From: a virus
DNA: 46,787 nt
IMG/VR virus record: IMGVR_UViG_3300000265_000003
Coordinates: 1 to 46,787 of that record
Direction: 5' to 3' (one strand)
The notes beneath the pieces were generated by a model. The model searched no databases. It worked only from the letters and a program-made list of their open reading frames with translations, and had not been told where the DNA came from. Below are positions 24,960 to 35,205 of this stretch, in pieces. Position 1 is the stretch's first letter; each line of letters starts with the position of its first letter. The translations under genes were made by a program, and so were the position numbers.

Positions 24960-25146
24960 TTCTTACGATCTCTCTAAGAAGTAGTTTGATTTCAGATAGT
25001 TCTTCCTTCAATGTATTTATGTCTTCTAGTGCGTTGTTAAATGTACGAGAAAAGTTTCTGGGAGCGGGTTTGTCGGTGTTGACAATCGCTCCCGTAGTAA
25101 CATCACGAAAAAGATTTTCATGACCTTCAACTTTAAGATATCTCAT
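24946..25146 (-). CDS. Small coiled-coil protein common in cyanophages, 66 residues
   Basis: The N-terminus MRYLKVEGHENLFRDVTTGA, then IVNTDK, is a recurring start in T4-like cyanophage small proteins. The last 30 residues are a probable coiled coil (ALEDINTLKEELSEIKLLLR). Function is unknown. It overlaps both neighbours: its ATG shares one base with the stop of the 2,690-residue gene and its end overlaps the start of the fibre gene by 14 bases. This tight packing suggests coupled translation with the giant proteins, perhaps as an assembly chaperone, though nothing in the sequence shows that. Confidence 0.75.
   Translation of the reverse strand: MRYLKVEGHENLFRDVTTGAIVNTDKPAPRNFSRTFNNALEDINTLKEELSEIKLLLREIVRNARN
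25014..25021 (-). promoter_or_regulatory. Possible late-type promoter motif CATAAATA
   Basis: CATAAATA on the minus strand lies 54 bases before the ATG at 24959, inside the 66-residue gene. The distance is longer than at the other sites, so this is a weak call. Confidence 0.25.
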
Positions 25147-28100
25147 CAGTATGATGCTACAGCTCGTAGGTCTTGAATCTTTGGTACATAAGAAGGGTTA
25201 TCAGTTTTCATAATAATTTTAATAGCGAAAGATGTAAACTCAGGTAGATTAGAAGCACTGAATGTTAATTCTTGGTAATCCGTTTGCTTCTCAAACTGTC
25301 CCGAGATAGAGTTTGCTGGAGTAGCAAGATTATTTACATCTGGGTTGCCATCTTTGTTAAATGGAATCCAATTAATATCATCAAAGTTTGCTGAACTAGA
25401 AGACTGTCTAAGTTTATAATATATCTTAATATTTTCAATATCGGTAAGATTCATTGTAGATCTTACATCAATAGCAGAACCAGCATTATCAATAAAGACT
25501 TCCTTAGTTACATACTTGGCAACTGAAGAGCTGTTAACAGCATCTGTTTCTGGAACATAGTCAACTCCAGTTGTATAATCAATCGTATTAATTTCGATAA
25601 ACTTAGGATCATCATCTCCAGTAGATTGAACTACATCACCCGTCCTAAAGATGTCTGGTTGTTGCTGACTATCAAGTTGTTTTCTAGCATAAGCTTCTGC
25701 TTGTGAAGTAGAAGCAGTGTAATTATTATTAATAGGTTGATAAGAGTTTTCCACAATTAGAATTTTATCCTCAGCATCCCATAGGATGACCTTACCATTA
25801 ATTTTATTGGCGTAACTTACATCCTCATCTGTTGGGGAGTAGGCAATAACATTAGAACCCACACTGAAGTTAAAATCAATCTCGGAAATTGTAGTGATAG
25901 TAATTCCTACATTAGAAATTTCTACTCCATCTGTACCAATTAGGTTTAAAGATTCGCCTTGCTGGAAAGGAGTTATAGTTCTTAGTCTAATAGTAGCATT
26001 GTTGTTTTCGTAACCAGTAATCAAACCTTCTGCTTTAGAAGTTTGTCCAACTACAGAAAGATTTACACCAACCTGACCAGCATTTGATCCAGTTACAGCA
26101 AAAGCAAGAGTGAATAAAGGTTGGAATTTAACAATTTGATCTCTCTTACCATATCTATCTTCATAACCAGTAGCATTTTCAATTCTATTGCTAGCTGTTT
26201 TTACAGTAGCAGTTCGTAGATCGATTACGGGTGATAGAACAGAAGTATCTGTGGATAACTTGAATTTATACTTCAGTGAATGTGCCAAATCATTCATAGT
26301 TTGGTTAATTCTAGAAGCAACAATTTTTTGATTAGTAAAGAAGTGCTCTTCACCAAGGAAAGTCTTCTCATAGTCAACAAAACTATATGAAGTGTAGTTT
26401 TTAGTATCAGAATCAACAGGTACTACATCAGTGGTAGCAACAAACGATTCAATCTTAGTACCATCTAGTTGTAGATATGGAACCTGAGCATATAGACGTT
26501 CAAATTTTCTGTTGTAAGAAGCAAGAACATTGTTACCACCACCAATGATGCTAGATCCAGCACCATTTAGACTGATGATGTTATAAGAATCAACACCAGT
26601 ATTAGAAATTTTATACAGTCTTTGATTTAATGTAACTCCTGAAATACCGCCAACATCTTTTGCTTCTTGGAAGAATACATAAGAGTTTCCAATATCTTCA
26701 AAACCGTTATCTCTGTGATAAACTTTTACAATAGAATTGTTGTTCTTGAATAGTGATGAAGTAGCATTAGTAGCAGATCTTACACTAGTCTCGAAAGGAG
26801 ATGTCTGTAGTTTTTCGTAACCTAGATTTTCGTTAGTAACTTCAATCTCACCACCAGTAGTATCAAACTCAGCACGGTACATAATAAATTTAATATCTTC
26901 AAATAAATCTTCTGTCCAATCATCAGTATTTTGAGATTTATATACGGAACCTAGAGAAGGTTGGGTAGTGACGACATTACTTGTTGAAATTTCTTCCTCT
27001 CCAAGCACTGAAGCCCACAATTCATATTCGATAGAGTCTGTCTCGATAGTGAGAGCATACTCTGTATTGTTTTGTAGATATACAGGATGCTTGAAATCAA
27101 ATCTAGTTGGAGTGGTAGATTCTGTCACACCGCTGTAATCAATAGCAATACCCATTCTTACAGCAGGTGTGTCAATTTCGATAACAGATTCAATGACAGC
27201 TCCAGCAGCACCAAGACCTACACCCTTGACGACAACAGATGGTGGTTCGGTGTAACCTCTTCCAGTAAGCGAAACTTCACAGTTGTATACCTTTCCATCC
27301 GAAACAGAAATAGAACCCGTTGCCGAGGATCCACCAGGCAACTGAGGACTTTCGATAACAATAGAAGCAGTCTCGTAACTAGCACCAACAGCACTAACTC
27401 TCAAGTCTGTTACCTTACCAGAATCTTTGGCGATGAATACACCTAGAGTAGTGTTATTTGTGGCATTAAATGCTGTGACAGAAGGAATTGATAGAGACTC
27501 ATTTGCTTTAAATGTAGTTCCATTATGATTACTAAGAACCAGTGTATAAACTTGTTCTTTGTTCATTTGGAAAGAACTACTGGTGTCATCACCAACTCGT
27601 ACTAAATTAGAATCAAATACCTTAGCAATAGGACCAGCAGCATTGGAAGTTTTGCCAGTTACAAATTCATCGAGGTTAACAGTAACAGTTTCAGTTTCTC
27701 CTGTTACATAAACTCTTAGGTATGTTTCTGGAGTTAGTGATACTTGTGTGCCAGGAATAATATTTTTTCCTGGTTTACCAGCAGCAACGTCTGTTAGATA
27801 TGCTCTAATAGGAATAGTCTCACTCTTCTTGTTGAAGAACAAATCAACCCCAGTTGTCATCAGACCGCCATCAAAGTTTTCAATCTTGAACGTTTGGGCA
27901 AGTGGATTTGGTTTGATAGGGTTATCAGTATTACTATCAACTAGTTGTACACCTTCATTTGCTTTGAAGAATGAAGTGGCAGTTGATGTAATACTAGGTG
28001 GATTGGAAGGGGTAGTTCCAGAAGCATAGTACTTGACCTCAGCATAAGAATCAACTTCGTTCTTATCAGCGTTATTAGAAGCAGATGTAAATCTGATAGT

Positions 28101-31100
28101 CTTTGTACCTGTGGAGAATCTGATTTCTTCGCCAGTCTGATCATAATCAACAGTATCTACATTACCAGTCCATCTGGTGTTGGATACAGGAGGAAGACCA
28201 GCTGGAATCAAAATAATACCAGATAGATTGCCATTAGAATCAGTAACAAGAGGAGCTCCGAAAGTAGAAAGGGAGTTGCCTGCTTGACCACTAAAACGAC
28301 TATCAGGAATGACCCAACGTCCAACATTACGACCTTCCATAAACACATAAACAGTAGTGTCTGGTTTTAGTCTGTTCATCACAAACTTAACAGGAATTGA
28401 TCTAGCAAAGAACTGTAGAGAAGTAGCAACTTTCTTATCACCGATAGTCTTAGTTGAAACACCTTTACCTACTTCATTATTCTGTGGACTTACATTAGAA
28501 GAACTAGCAATATTGGCAGGTTGAACGGTGGATTCGATATCTTCACTGTTAATATTAGCAAGAGATTCGATAGGTAGAATACCAACATCAGTACCACACC
28601 AATTAACGATAAATGAGTTGTAGATACTGGAGTAAGCATCGGATACAACATCTTTCGCTAGGAAGATAGAATTAAGTTTCGTATTGGAATCAACAACCAA
28701 AGGAGCAATACCCTGATCGTACCAAGAATCTTGCTGAGGAGTAATTACACCTTCACCAACATACTGAATAACAACAAATGGATTTGGGTTAATAGTTTTG
28801 GTAGCATTCTTATTACTCAGTAGTTCTACATTCTCGAAAGGTAGCGTGACTACACCATCGTTGATTACATATCCAGCAACTGCTCTCTGGTCATCTCTAG
28901 TATTGATTTCTTTAAGAACAAAACTATCTTCTTTGGATTGTGCTCTTAAAACAGACTGCTGAGTGTCGATAGCACATCTATAATCATCAGATTTTAGATT
29001 ACCTGTTCTATGTGCTTCAAAGTTATCCACAAGGAATCCAGATTTGAATCTGTCTAGTCCAAGTTCATCTTTAACTTGCATGTTTAGTGCTTGCTGCTCA
29101 AGAATGCTTAGGGTAGTGTAATACTCTAAGCGTTCAATTCTCTTTTCTAGTTTGCCGATATCCTTCATGGTATAACGCTTGTTATCCACAGGAACAATTC
29201 TTACATCCTTACTAGTATTAGTATAAGCAGGGATATGGAGATAGCAAAGAGCAACAGCATCATCTAATGGTTCTGGTTTAGATGGGTTCATGGAAGCATT
29301 ACCTTCCTTGATAATAAAGTCTCCTTTTTTAGTCAGGAATAGACCGTCAATACGATCTAGATATTGCTTCTCGCTAAAGGATACTGTATAAGATAGGTTA
29401 GAATCAGAAGCAGGAGTTCCTGTTGGAATTCCACCTGTACCTAAGAATGTGATATAGTCTGTAGTATCGAATCTTTCAACGATAGATTGATCTTGGAAAC
29501 CAGTAATAGTTGTATTACCATCAACCTTAGGTCTGAAGTCAATGGAGTCTCTAAGAGAAATAACACCATTAACAGTTGAGTTGAATAGAGGAATTTCATC
29601 AGGCAACACACCCGCTTCATGGAGATATGAGTCAACTGTACAGAAGTCTCCTTGAGAATGCTCGAAGAAATCAAACGCTGCTACTAGTTGACCAGTAGGA
29701 GCATCAAAACCAGGCTTCAATACAATTCTAGAAACATCATAGTACGTATCTCTTTGTCCGTTGTCAAACTTGTACTTGTAAGTTACATCAGTACCACTAA
29801 CTAGGTTACCAGCAGTATCAACTACAGGTGGGTTGGTTGTTGTTCCTTCGTAAACATACTTAAGTTTAAATACGTCAGAATATGAGAATGTCTCAATAAC
29901 ATCAGAATCGTAATCCTGACCTCTTAGAGGAATTACACGGTCACCAGAAGAGATGATAATGACACGCTTGTTTCTGATAGCACTCTTAAGTCTAGGACGT
30001 GCTTTATCGATCTCGACAGTAGCAGTTAGTTTTAGTTTAGGGAAGTTGCCATCAATAATATTACCAAAGTAATCTGATGGTAGATCCTTGATTCTCAAGG
30101 CACCAGCAGTGACACTACTAGCAGTAATAACTGAATCTGCTACCTCAATATACCTGGGATCAATGAAAACAACATCACCATTTTCTACAACAGTAGATGA
30201 TCCTTTATCTAGGACAGTGACTATGAATTGCTCTTCACTGAAACTAACAAATGTTTGTGTGCCAACAGGTAGTTGAGCGGTAAATGTTAAGTTGCCGCCA
30301 CTAGCAGATAGATCAGTGACAAAATCTTTTCTTACGTGATACTTAAACTTAGTGTTGGAAGAATCACTAACTAGAGATGCTACTTGCTTACTGCCAGTTG
30401 GGAATACAAGGGTAGCAGAACTATTAGATAGTCTAGGACGTAATCTTACAATAGTAGCATTATTAATATCAGCAGGTAGAGCGTAGTCTAGATAGATTCT
30501 AGACTTCTCAGTATCTTGTGGTAAGGTAACATATTGTACAATATTTTTGATAACATTGTTATTAGCATCAGTAAACTGGATGATGTCACCTTGAATCAGG
30601 TCGCCAGTTAGATCAGCACCAAAACCATTACATTCAATAAACTTGAATCCATTATTACCGAAGAAAGTGAAGTCACTAATTTGCTTGTAAGTAGCATAAG
30701 ATGTTGAAGTGAAATCAACATCAGCTGTAAATGTATAGTTGTTAAACGTAGAAGATACAGATTTTACATTTTGGGGAGTAAATGTAAGTACAGTTTCTTT
30801 GAATAGTACGGGTACAACAATTGCCTTATCGTTATTAGATCCATCTCCAGTAAATCCAATTGATGGCGGAGAGGCATAAGTTTGCTGTAGAGAACTTCTA
30901 TCTTCTACACTAACTTTAACTACAGCACCACCATACAAGACAAGACCAACTTTAGATTGATCAAATTCTGTGCCATTAATTACAATTTGAGAAGAGTTGG
31001 TGTAATTAGTGCCTCTCTTAGTAACGATGAAGTGAGAAATAGTATTCTCTTTAGCAATCTTGATAGCGTTGTTTTCTTCATCAATAATTGTTTCGCCAGC

Positions 31101-33218
31101 AATAAACTGACCTGACAATGTACTTACAAATAATGTAGAGATGCCACTGAATTGTGCTTCGGAATCATTTTCAATTACGCCATATGCTTTACTCTCTTTA
31201 CCATAGATGTACTTACCATTCTTGAAAGTTTGAGCGATAATTTCTTTCTCTAGTTTCAGTCTAGTAAAGAAGACAGGATTGAAGTATGAAAAACCAAACG
31301 TAGCATTGTATGGAGTAGCAGATCCTGTTCTACCTCTAGAAAGAATAATATCAGCATCAGGATTGAATCCATTACCTCTGCTGATTAGTCTAAAGTCTTT
31401 TGGTTTGGATACACCAACAATAGGAGTAAATGATGGATTGTAATCAACAACTAGACCATATGGACTAGCAGAAGTTTCCATTTGAGTTTCAGAAGTGTAC
31501 ACATACCTTCTGTAATCAGTCTCATCACTATCAAACTCTTTCATGTACTTGTCTAGGTCACCTTTGTTACCTAGAATTGTAAGTTCGCCAAAGTATGCTG
31601 AGTTAGCACTATTAACCTCAGGACGGTTGACAATAGCTTTACCAATTACCTTAGCACTCTTACCATTAATCGTTCCAGTTCCTCTAGTCGTAACAAACCA
31701 TACTTCATCGGGAAGTTGGGAAGTTTGTGTAGGAACATCTCCAATTGCTTGAACATAAATGGTCATGATACCTTGTTCCAAACCAAATGGTTCGGATCTT
31801 CTACTAATAGAATCTCTAAAGTATCCGTCTGGTTCTAGACCAGAGAACCCAATTGTACCATCATTAAATACACTGTTTAGAGATACAGTTGGATATCCAG
31901 TGAGTTCATCGCCAACTGTGTTTAGAGGAATACTGCCATAGACATTAGTTATATTAAATTCAGGAAGACCTTTTGTTTTAATAGTTACGTTATCACGGGA
32001 TAGAGTATCTCTACCTTTGGAAACATCAAGAGTCTTAGTTTCTTTGTTGATAATTTCATAACCCTTAACATATGCTTTACCAGCACTTACGGATAGAAGC
32101 ATCTGACCTTCTGCTTCAACTGCCGAATAGGTTCTGTTTACTAGACCAGTCTCGTTGCTAAGAGCATATACACCATTGTTACCATTTCTTTGATAGTATT
32201 CTCTAACGTCATAATCAAAATCTTCTACAACATAATCACCAGACTCATCAAATGTTCTTCTTGCTAGAGTCTCTTCTAGTAGAGTATAATCTGCTGATCT
32301 AATTTGTTTTTCTACAATTCCATTCTTGATTTGAACCAACTGGATGAAATTTTTATCAGTATTAGCACTGTAATCAAACTTAGTGACATTTAGATTAATG
32401 CTAAGACGATGAGCACCAGGAGCAGAAGCGTTGGAATATCCTCTTGCGTTATCTGCTAGGGAAGTGTCCTCTTCAGGAGTTACAACACTTTCAGTAACAG
32501 TAAAACCTACCTTAGCTGATGCTTTATTATAATATTTGTTGATAATCAGTAGTTGTTTTTTGTTTCTTACAAAGAAACCATTAACAAAGTAAACACCTTC
32601 CTGTACATCAACAGCAGTAGCAAACCCCATAGCACGGCTGCTAAAGGTTTCGATATTGCCAGAAGTAGGATCTTCTACATTAATACTGGTAGGGAGTACG
32701 CTACCATCTGTACCAACTACAAGTAGAGGAGTGTTGATACCAGCAATAACTTCTAGCGTTTCTCCTTGTCTGAAGGTAGTTTCGTTGCTAGCAGATCCAC
32801 TAGTGGTATATTTTACGAATAATGTATCTGCTTCAATATCAGATCCATATTCAGAACTTAGTACGCGCCCAACAACTCCAGAGTTTAGTCCCTGGAGTTG
32901 TGTGCCAATAAGTTTTTTAATATCATATTTTTTGTAAACGATTTGTCCGTTTTCGTTTACAGCAACTTCAGATACAGAAGATAACTTGACATAATCAAGC
33001 TTGGTATTAAGTCCAACCTCTCCAGGGATGACTTGCTGTCCCTGTTTGAAGTTGAACTTACCAAAGCTTTCTACCTGATTCTGGAGAATCGATTGTAGAG
33101 AAGTTAATTCTCTAGTTTGGACCGAGTATCCAGGTCTGAACAAAACTTTATAAAAGTTTTTTCCAGGATCAAAGTCATCATAATATGGTGCTACGTTGAG
33201 ATTCGTCTTCTGTGGCAT
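25146..33218 (-). CDS. Giant DUF4815-type baseplate/structural protein, 2,690 residues
   Basis: The N-terminus is diagnostic: KTNLNVAPYYDDFDPGKNFY, KVLFRPGYSVQTRELTSLQS and QVIPGEVG belong to the DUF4815-type proteins of marine myoviruses. Later family segments are GGLMTTGVDLFFNKKSETIP (about 1783), RFDFKHPVYLQNNTEYALTI (about 2040) and QPSLGSVYKSQNTDDWTEDL. The ending is KIIMKTDNPSYVPKIQDLRA. GSGY-type modules are inserted near 733 and at about 1940-1985, the latter between family segments. Synteny after gp8 corresponds to T4 gp9-gp10, which supports a baseplate role, but homology to these is not shown. The start lies beside a hairpin holding its ribosome binding site and a late promoter. 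Confidence 0.85.
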   Translation of the reverse strand: MPQKTNLNVAPYYDDFDPGKNFYKVLFRPGYSVQTRELTSLQSILQNQVESFGKFNFKQGQQVIPGEVGLNTKLDYVKLSSVSEVAVNENGQIVYKKYDIKKLIGTQLQGLNSGVVGRVLSSEYGSDIEADTLFVKYTTSGSASNETTFRQGETLEVIAGINTPLLVVGTDGSVLPTSINVEDPTSGNIETFSSRAMGFATAVDVQEGVYFVNGFFVRNKKQLLIINKYYNKASAKVGFTVTESVVTPEEDTSLADNARGYSNASAPGAHRLSINLNVTKFDYSANTDKNFIQLVQIKNGIVEKQIRSADYTLLEETLARRTFDESGDYVVEDFDYDVREYYQRNGNNGVYALSNETGLVNRTYSAVEAEGQMLLSVSAGKAYVKGYEIINKETKTLDVSKGRDTLSRDNVTIKTKGLPEFNITNVYGSIPLNTVGDELTGYPTVSLNSVFNDGTIGFSGLEPDGYFRDSISRRSEPFGLEQGIMTIYVQAIGDVPTQTSQLPDEVWFVTTRGTGTINGKSAKVIGKAIVNRPEVNSANSAYFGELTILGNKGDLDKYMKEFDSDETDYRRYVYTSETQMETSASPYGLVVDYNPSFTPIVGVSKPKDFRLISRGNGFNPDADIILSRGRTGSATPYNATFGFSYFNPVFFTRLKLEKEIIAQTFKNGKYIYGKESKAYGVIENDSEAQFSGISTLFVSTLSGQFIAGETIIDEENNAIKIAKENTISHFIVTKRGTNYTNSSQIVINGTEFDQSKVGLVLYGGAVVKVSVEDRSSLQQTYASPPSIGFTGDGSNNDKAIVVPVLFKETVLTFTPQNVKSVSSTFNNYTFTADVDFTSTSYATYKQISDFTFFGNNGFKFIECNGFGADLTGDLIQGDIIQFTDANNNVIKNIVQYVTLPQDTEKSRIYLDYALPADINNATIVRLRPRLSNSSATLVFPTGSKQVASLVSDSSNTKFKYHVRKDFVTDLSASGGNLTFTAQLPVGTQTFVSFSEEQFIVTVLDKGSSTVVENGDVVFIDPRYIEVADSVITASSVTAGALRIKDLPSDYFGNIIDGNFPKLKLTATVEIDKARPRLKSAIRNKRVIIISSGDRVIPLRGQDYDSDVIETFSYSDVFKLKYVYEGTTTNPPVVDTAGNLVSGTDVTYKYKFDNGQRDTYYDVSRIVLKPGFDAPTGQLVAAFDFFEHSQGDFCTVDSYLHEAGVLPDEIPLFNSTVNGVISLRDSIDFRPKVDGNTTITGFQDQSIVERFDTTDYITFLGTGGIPTGTPASDSNLSYTVSFSEKQYLDRIDGLFLTKKGDFIIKEGNASMNPSKPEPLDDAVALCYLHIPAYTNTSKDVRIVPVDNKRYTMKDIGKLEKRIERLEYYTTLSILEQQALNMQVKDELGLDRFKSGFLVDNFEAHRTGNLKSDDYRCAIDTQQSVLRAQSKEDSFVLKEINTRDDQRAVAGYVINDGVVTLPFENVELLSNKNATKTINPNPFVVIQYVGEGVITPQQDSWYDQGIAPLVVDSNTKLNSIFLAKDVVSDAYSSIYNSFIVNWCGTDVGILPIESLANINSEDIESTVQPANIASSSNVSPQNNEVGKGVSTKTIGDKKVATSLQFFARSIPVKFVMNRLKPDTTVYVFMEGRNVGRWVIPDSRFSGQAGNSLSTFGAPLVTDSNGNLSGIILIPAGLPPVSNTRWTGNVDTVDYDQTGEEIRFSTGTKTIRFTSASNNADKNEVDSYAEVKYYASGTTPSNPPSITSTATSFFKANEGVQLVDSNTDNPIKPNPLAQTFKIENFDGGLMTTGVDLFFNKKSETIPIRAYLTDVAAGKPGKNIIPGTQVSLTPETYLRVYVTGETETVTVNLDEFVTGKTSNAAGPIAKVFDSNLVRVGDDTSSSFQMNKEQVYTLVLSNHNGTTFKANESLSIPSVTAFNATNNTTLGVFIAKDSGKVTDLRVSAVGASYETASIVIESPQLPGGSSATGSISVSDGKVYNCEVSLTGRGYTEPPSVVVKGVGLGAAGAVIESVIEIDTPAVRMGIAIDYSGVTESTTPTRFDFKHPVYLQNNTEYALTIETDSIEYELWASVLGEEEISTSNVVTTQPSLGSVYKSQNTDDWTEDLFEDIKFIMYRAEFDTTGGEIEVTNENLGYEKLQTSPFETSVRSATNATSSLFKNNNSIVKVYHRDNGFEDIGNSYVFFQEAKDVGGISGVTLNQRLYKISNTGVDSYNIISLNGAGSSIIGGGNNVLASYNRKFERLYAQVPYLQLDGTKIESFVATTDVVPVDSDTKNYTSYSFVDYEKTFLGEEHFFTNQKIVASRINQTMNDLAHSLKYKFKLSTDTSVLSPVIDLRTATVKTASNRIENATGYEDRYGKRDQIVKFQPLFTLAFAVTGSNAGQVGVNLSVVGQTSKAEGLITGYENNNATIRLRTITPFQQGESLNLIGTDGVEISNVGITITTISEIDFNFSVGSNVIAYSPTDEDVSYANKINGKVILWDAEDKILIVENSYQPINNNYTASTSQAEAYARKQLDSQQQPDIFRTGDVVQSTGDDDPKFIEINTIDYTTGVDYVPETDAVNSSSVAKYVTKEVFIDNAGSAIDVRSTMNLTDIENIKIYYKLRQSSSSANFDDINWIPFNKDGNPDVNNLATPANSISGQFEKQTDYQELTFSASNLPEFTSFAIKIIMKTDNPSYVPKIQDLRAVASY

Positions 33219-33219
33219 G

Positions 33220-33269
33220 TTATTCCGCCAAATACTCTACTTTGTTCGTTGAAGTATTTAGCGGAGTAA
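33220..33269 (-). promoter_or_regulatory. Hairpin sequestering the ribosome binding site of the 2,690-residue gene
   Basis: Bases 33220-33236 pair with 33253-33269: a 17-position stem with one G-U pair and one mismatch in the minus-strand RNA, and a 16-base loop. The 3' arm contains GGCGGA, six bases before the ATG. The 5' arm contains the late-type motif CTAAATAC. There is no U-run, so it is not a simple terminator. Confidence 0.65.
33254..33261 (-). promoter_or_regulatory. Late-type promoter motif CTAAATAC inside the hairpin
   Basis: The minus strand reads CTAAATAC, 36 bases before the ATG at 33218. A transcript starting 5-8 bases downstream would begin in the loop and so lack the 5' arm of the hairpin. 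Confidence 0.45.
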
Positions 33270-33277
33270 AAAAGAAA

Positions 33278-35155
33278 TCAGAACTCAATAACGAGTTTGA
33301 TGTCTTCAATCTGGTCAGCAGCACGGGTAATGAGACGACGGTTCTCAACATAGATGATCTCACCAGTGTTATTACCGATTTCAGGAATGGCAAGACCACT
33401 ACCGAAAGTAACACCTACGAGTGTGTCATTGTTGCCAGCATCGACAGTACCAGAAGCAAGCGATTGAGCACCAGAGATAGCATTGCCGCTATTCTGGAAT
33501 ACTCTTACGACTCCAGCGTCTGTATGTAGTGAAGGAGACTGGATGTACTTAAGTACGCCAGCACCACCAGGACCAGCATTACCAGAATCTCTTTCCCAAG
33601 AAACGACAGTACCGAAAGCAGAACCACCACCTGATGATGTCTGTGTAATTACTTCGTCAGCAACGAAGTCAGCAGTAGCACCAGTAACTTTAGCAGCATA
33701 TACACCACTTAGTGTAGGAGCGGTAGCGAAAGTACTACCACCAGCAGCAAATGGGTCACGGATAATACCAATACGACGGAAGTCGTTATCAACAGGGAAG
33801 TCGCCAGAACCTTCAGCGTAGGTTAGGCGGATGTTCGTCATAACACGCTTGGCGTTGAGTTCTTCTTCAAAGTTAGAACCATGTCCACCTTGAGGAGGAA
33901 GAACTGCTTCCATAGCACCAGTAGCGTTAGCAGGAACAACACCAGATGTCTTCGTTGTTAGAGCTGGATCGGTATAAAGTCCGATAGGAGCTCCAGTCCA
34001 ACCTGGATCGCCGTTCTCAAGACCATCTTGGAGAGGAACAGTAGCATAGGTGTAATCCAATCCAGAGTCAGTTACAACTACAGAAGAAAGAACGCCACCA
34101 GCAATAGTAACTTGTACAACACCATTACCACCATCGCCAACAATAGGAGCATAATAAACACCATTGGTTAGACCAGAACCTTGATTCTCAATCAAAACAA
34201 CGTCAACTGCGTTAGGGGACCCAGTAGCAATTGCTTCAGTTGCCTGACGAGAAGCGTTCGTTGGAAGAACGATTGGCATGAAGTCAGTAGAAAGAAAACG
34301 TAGTACGTCATCGGTTGGGATGGTGTACATGTACTTCCAAATGTAACCGTTAGCAGCAGGGTCCTCAGTAAATAGACCAGTAGCACTAGCATAAGTGCCC
34401 TGACCACCAGAAGGTGTAGTCTTGGGCTCGTTAGTAGCAGTTTGACCAGTAGGATTTAGATCAGACTCTCCATTAAAGAGACACTTAAATACTTCGTACT
34501 GTGAATTAATTAGATAATACTTAGCATCAGCAATATTGGTAGCGCCAGTAGCAGCTGCTTTACCAATTTGACCACCACTACCAGGAGTAGTAGAATAGTC
34601 AGGCTTCCACATGTCAAACTTGGGGTTAGCAGCGGTATCCCAGTTGAAACGACGGATTACACTACGAGCAAAGTCGGTGGTGATACGCTTGGCAGCAATG
34701 ATGTCGTCATAAACATCATACTTTTCAGTTTGGTTGTCAAGGGGTACAGGGGGAACGTCCTCTGTAGCATAACGGTAAACGCCAGTCAATGCTTCAGCAT
34801 TGGTGTCGGCAGTACCATTCCAACCCTTAAGTGCTTGACCAGCGGTAGGAACCGAATTGGTCTGTGGACCAACAGAGTGGATAAGTAGAGAATTTTCGTA
34901 GACTTCTCTAATAGTAGCCTTAAATGTAGCGGAACCATAATTGGCACCGACATATACTTCATTTCCTGCTACAAAGGCCGTAGCATTAGCATTGAAAATT
35001 TCTAGGTAAGCATCCCATCTCTGGGGACGACCTACGAAGAAATACATCCTCGTTTTCTCAGGAGAAGTATCTGCGCCACCAACGGGCTCAGACAGCGACT
35101 CAAGGAATTGGGTAGCGTTAAAAATTCTAAACTTATCTGAGATAATGGCAGCCAT
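33278..35155 (-). CDS. gp8: Baseplate wedge protein gp8
   Basis: The start AAIISDKFRIFNATQFLESL with RMYFFVGRPQRWD and later YYLINSQYEVFKCLFNGESD, GYIWKYMYTIPTDDVLRFLS is the recognised gp8 pattern. The family forms part of the baseplate wedge with gp6, gp7, gp10, gp25 and gp53. At 625 residues it is nearly twice T4 gp8 (334). The added length includes a GSGY-type pair at about 322-375 (IENQGSGLTNGVYYAPIVGD and VVTDSGLDYTYATVPL) and glycine-rich loops. The sampled base composition is richer in G+C than the oxygenase region. Two overlapping TATAAATA promoters lie 37-50 bases upstream. Confidence 0.92.
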   Translation of the reverse strand: MAAIISDKFRIFNATQFLESLSEPVGGADTSPEKTRMYFFVGRPQRWDAYLEIFNANATAFVAGNEVYVGANYGSATFKATIREVYENSLLIHSVGPQTNSVPTAGQALKGWNGTADTNAEALTGVYRYATEDVPPVPLDNQTEKYDVYDDIIAAKRITTDFARSVIRRFNWDTAANPKFDMWKPDYSTTPGSGGQIGKAAATGATNIADAKYYLINSQYEVFKCLFNGESDLNPTGQTATNEPKTTPSGGQGTYASATGLFTEDPAANGYIWKYMYTIPTDDVLRFLSTDFMPIVLPTNASRQATEAIATGSPNAVDVVLIENQGSGLTNGVYYAPIVGDGGNGVVQVTIAGGVLSSVVVTDSGLDYTYATVPLQDGLENGDPGWTGAPIGLYTDPALTTKTSGVVPANATGAMEAVLPPQGGHGSNFEEELNAKRVMTNIRLTYAEGSGDFPVDNDFRRIGIIRDPFAAGGSTFATAPTLSGVYAAKVTGATADFVADEVITQTSSGGGSAFGTVVSWERDSGNAGPGGAGVLKYIQSPSLHTDAGVVRVFQNSGNAISGAQSLASGTVDAGNNDTLVGVTFGSGLAIPEIGNNTGEIIYVENRRLITRAADQIEDIKLVIEF

Positions 35156-35191
35156 TGATAGTCTCTCGGTGTGTGAACGTTTTGTCTGATT

Positions 35192-35205
35192 TATTTATAT
35201 TTATA
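35192..35205 (-). promoter_or_regulatory. Overlapping tandem T4 late promoters before gp8
   Basis: TATAAATA occurs twice on the minus strand, at 35198-35205 and 35192-35199, sharing two bases. The pair lies 37-50 bases before the gp8 ATG and covers the stop of the upstream gene. Confidence 0.6.

Noticed and set aside
27087-27446. Plus-strand open frame of 119 codons inside the 2,690-residue gene
   Set aside because: Antisense shadow of a clear coding region, with biased Asn/Ser/Arg composition and no family signal.
33220-33269. Rho-independent terminator after gp8
   Set aside because: The stem has no following U-run on the minus strand, and the next start codon follows at once; a translation-control hairpin fits better.
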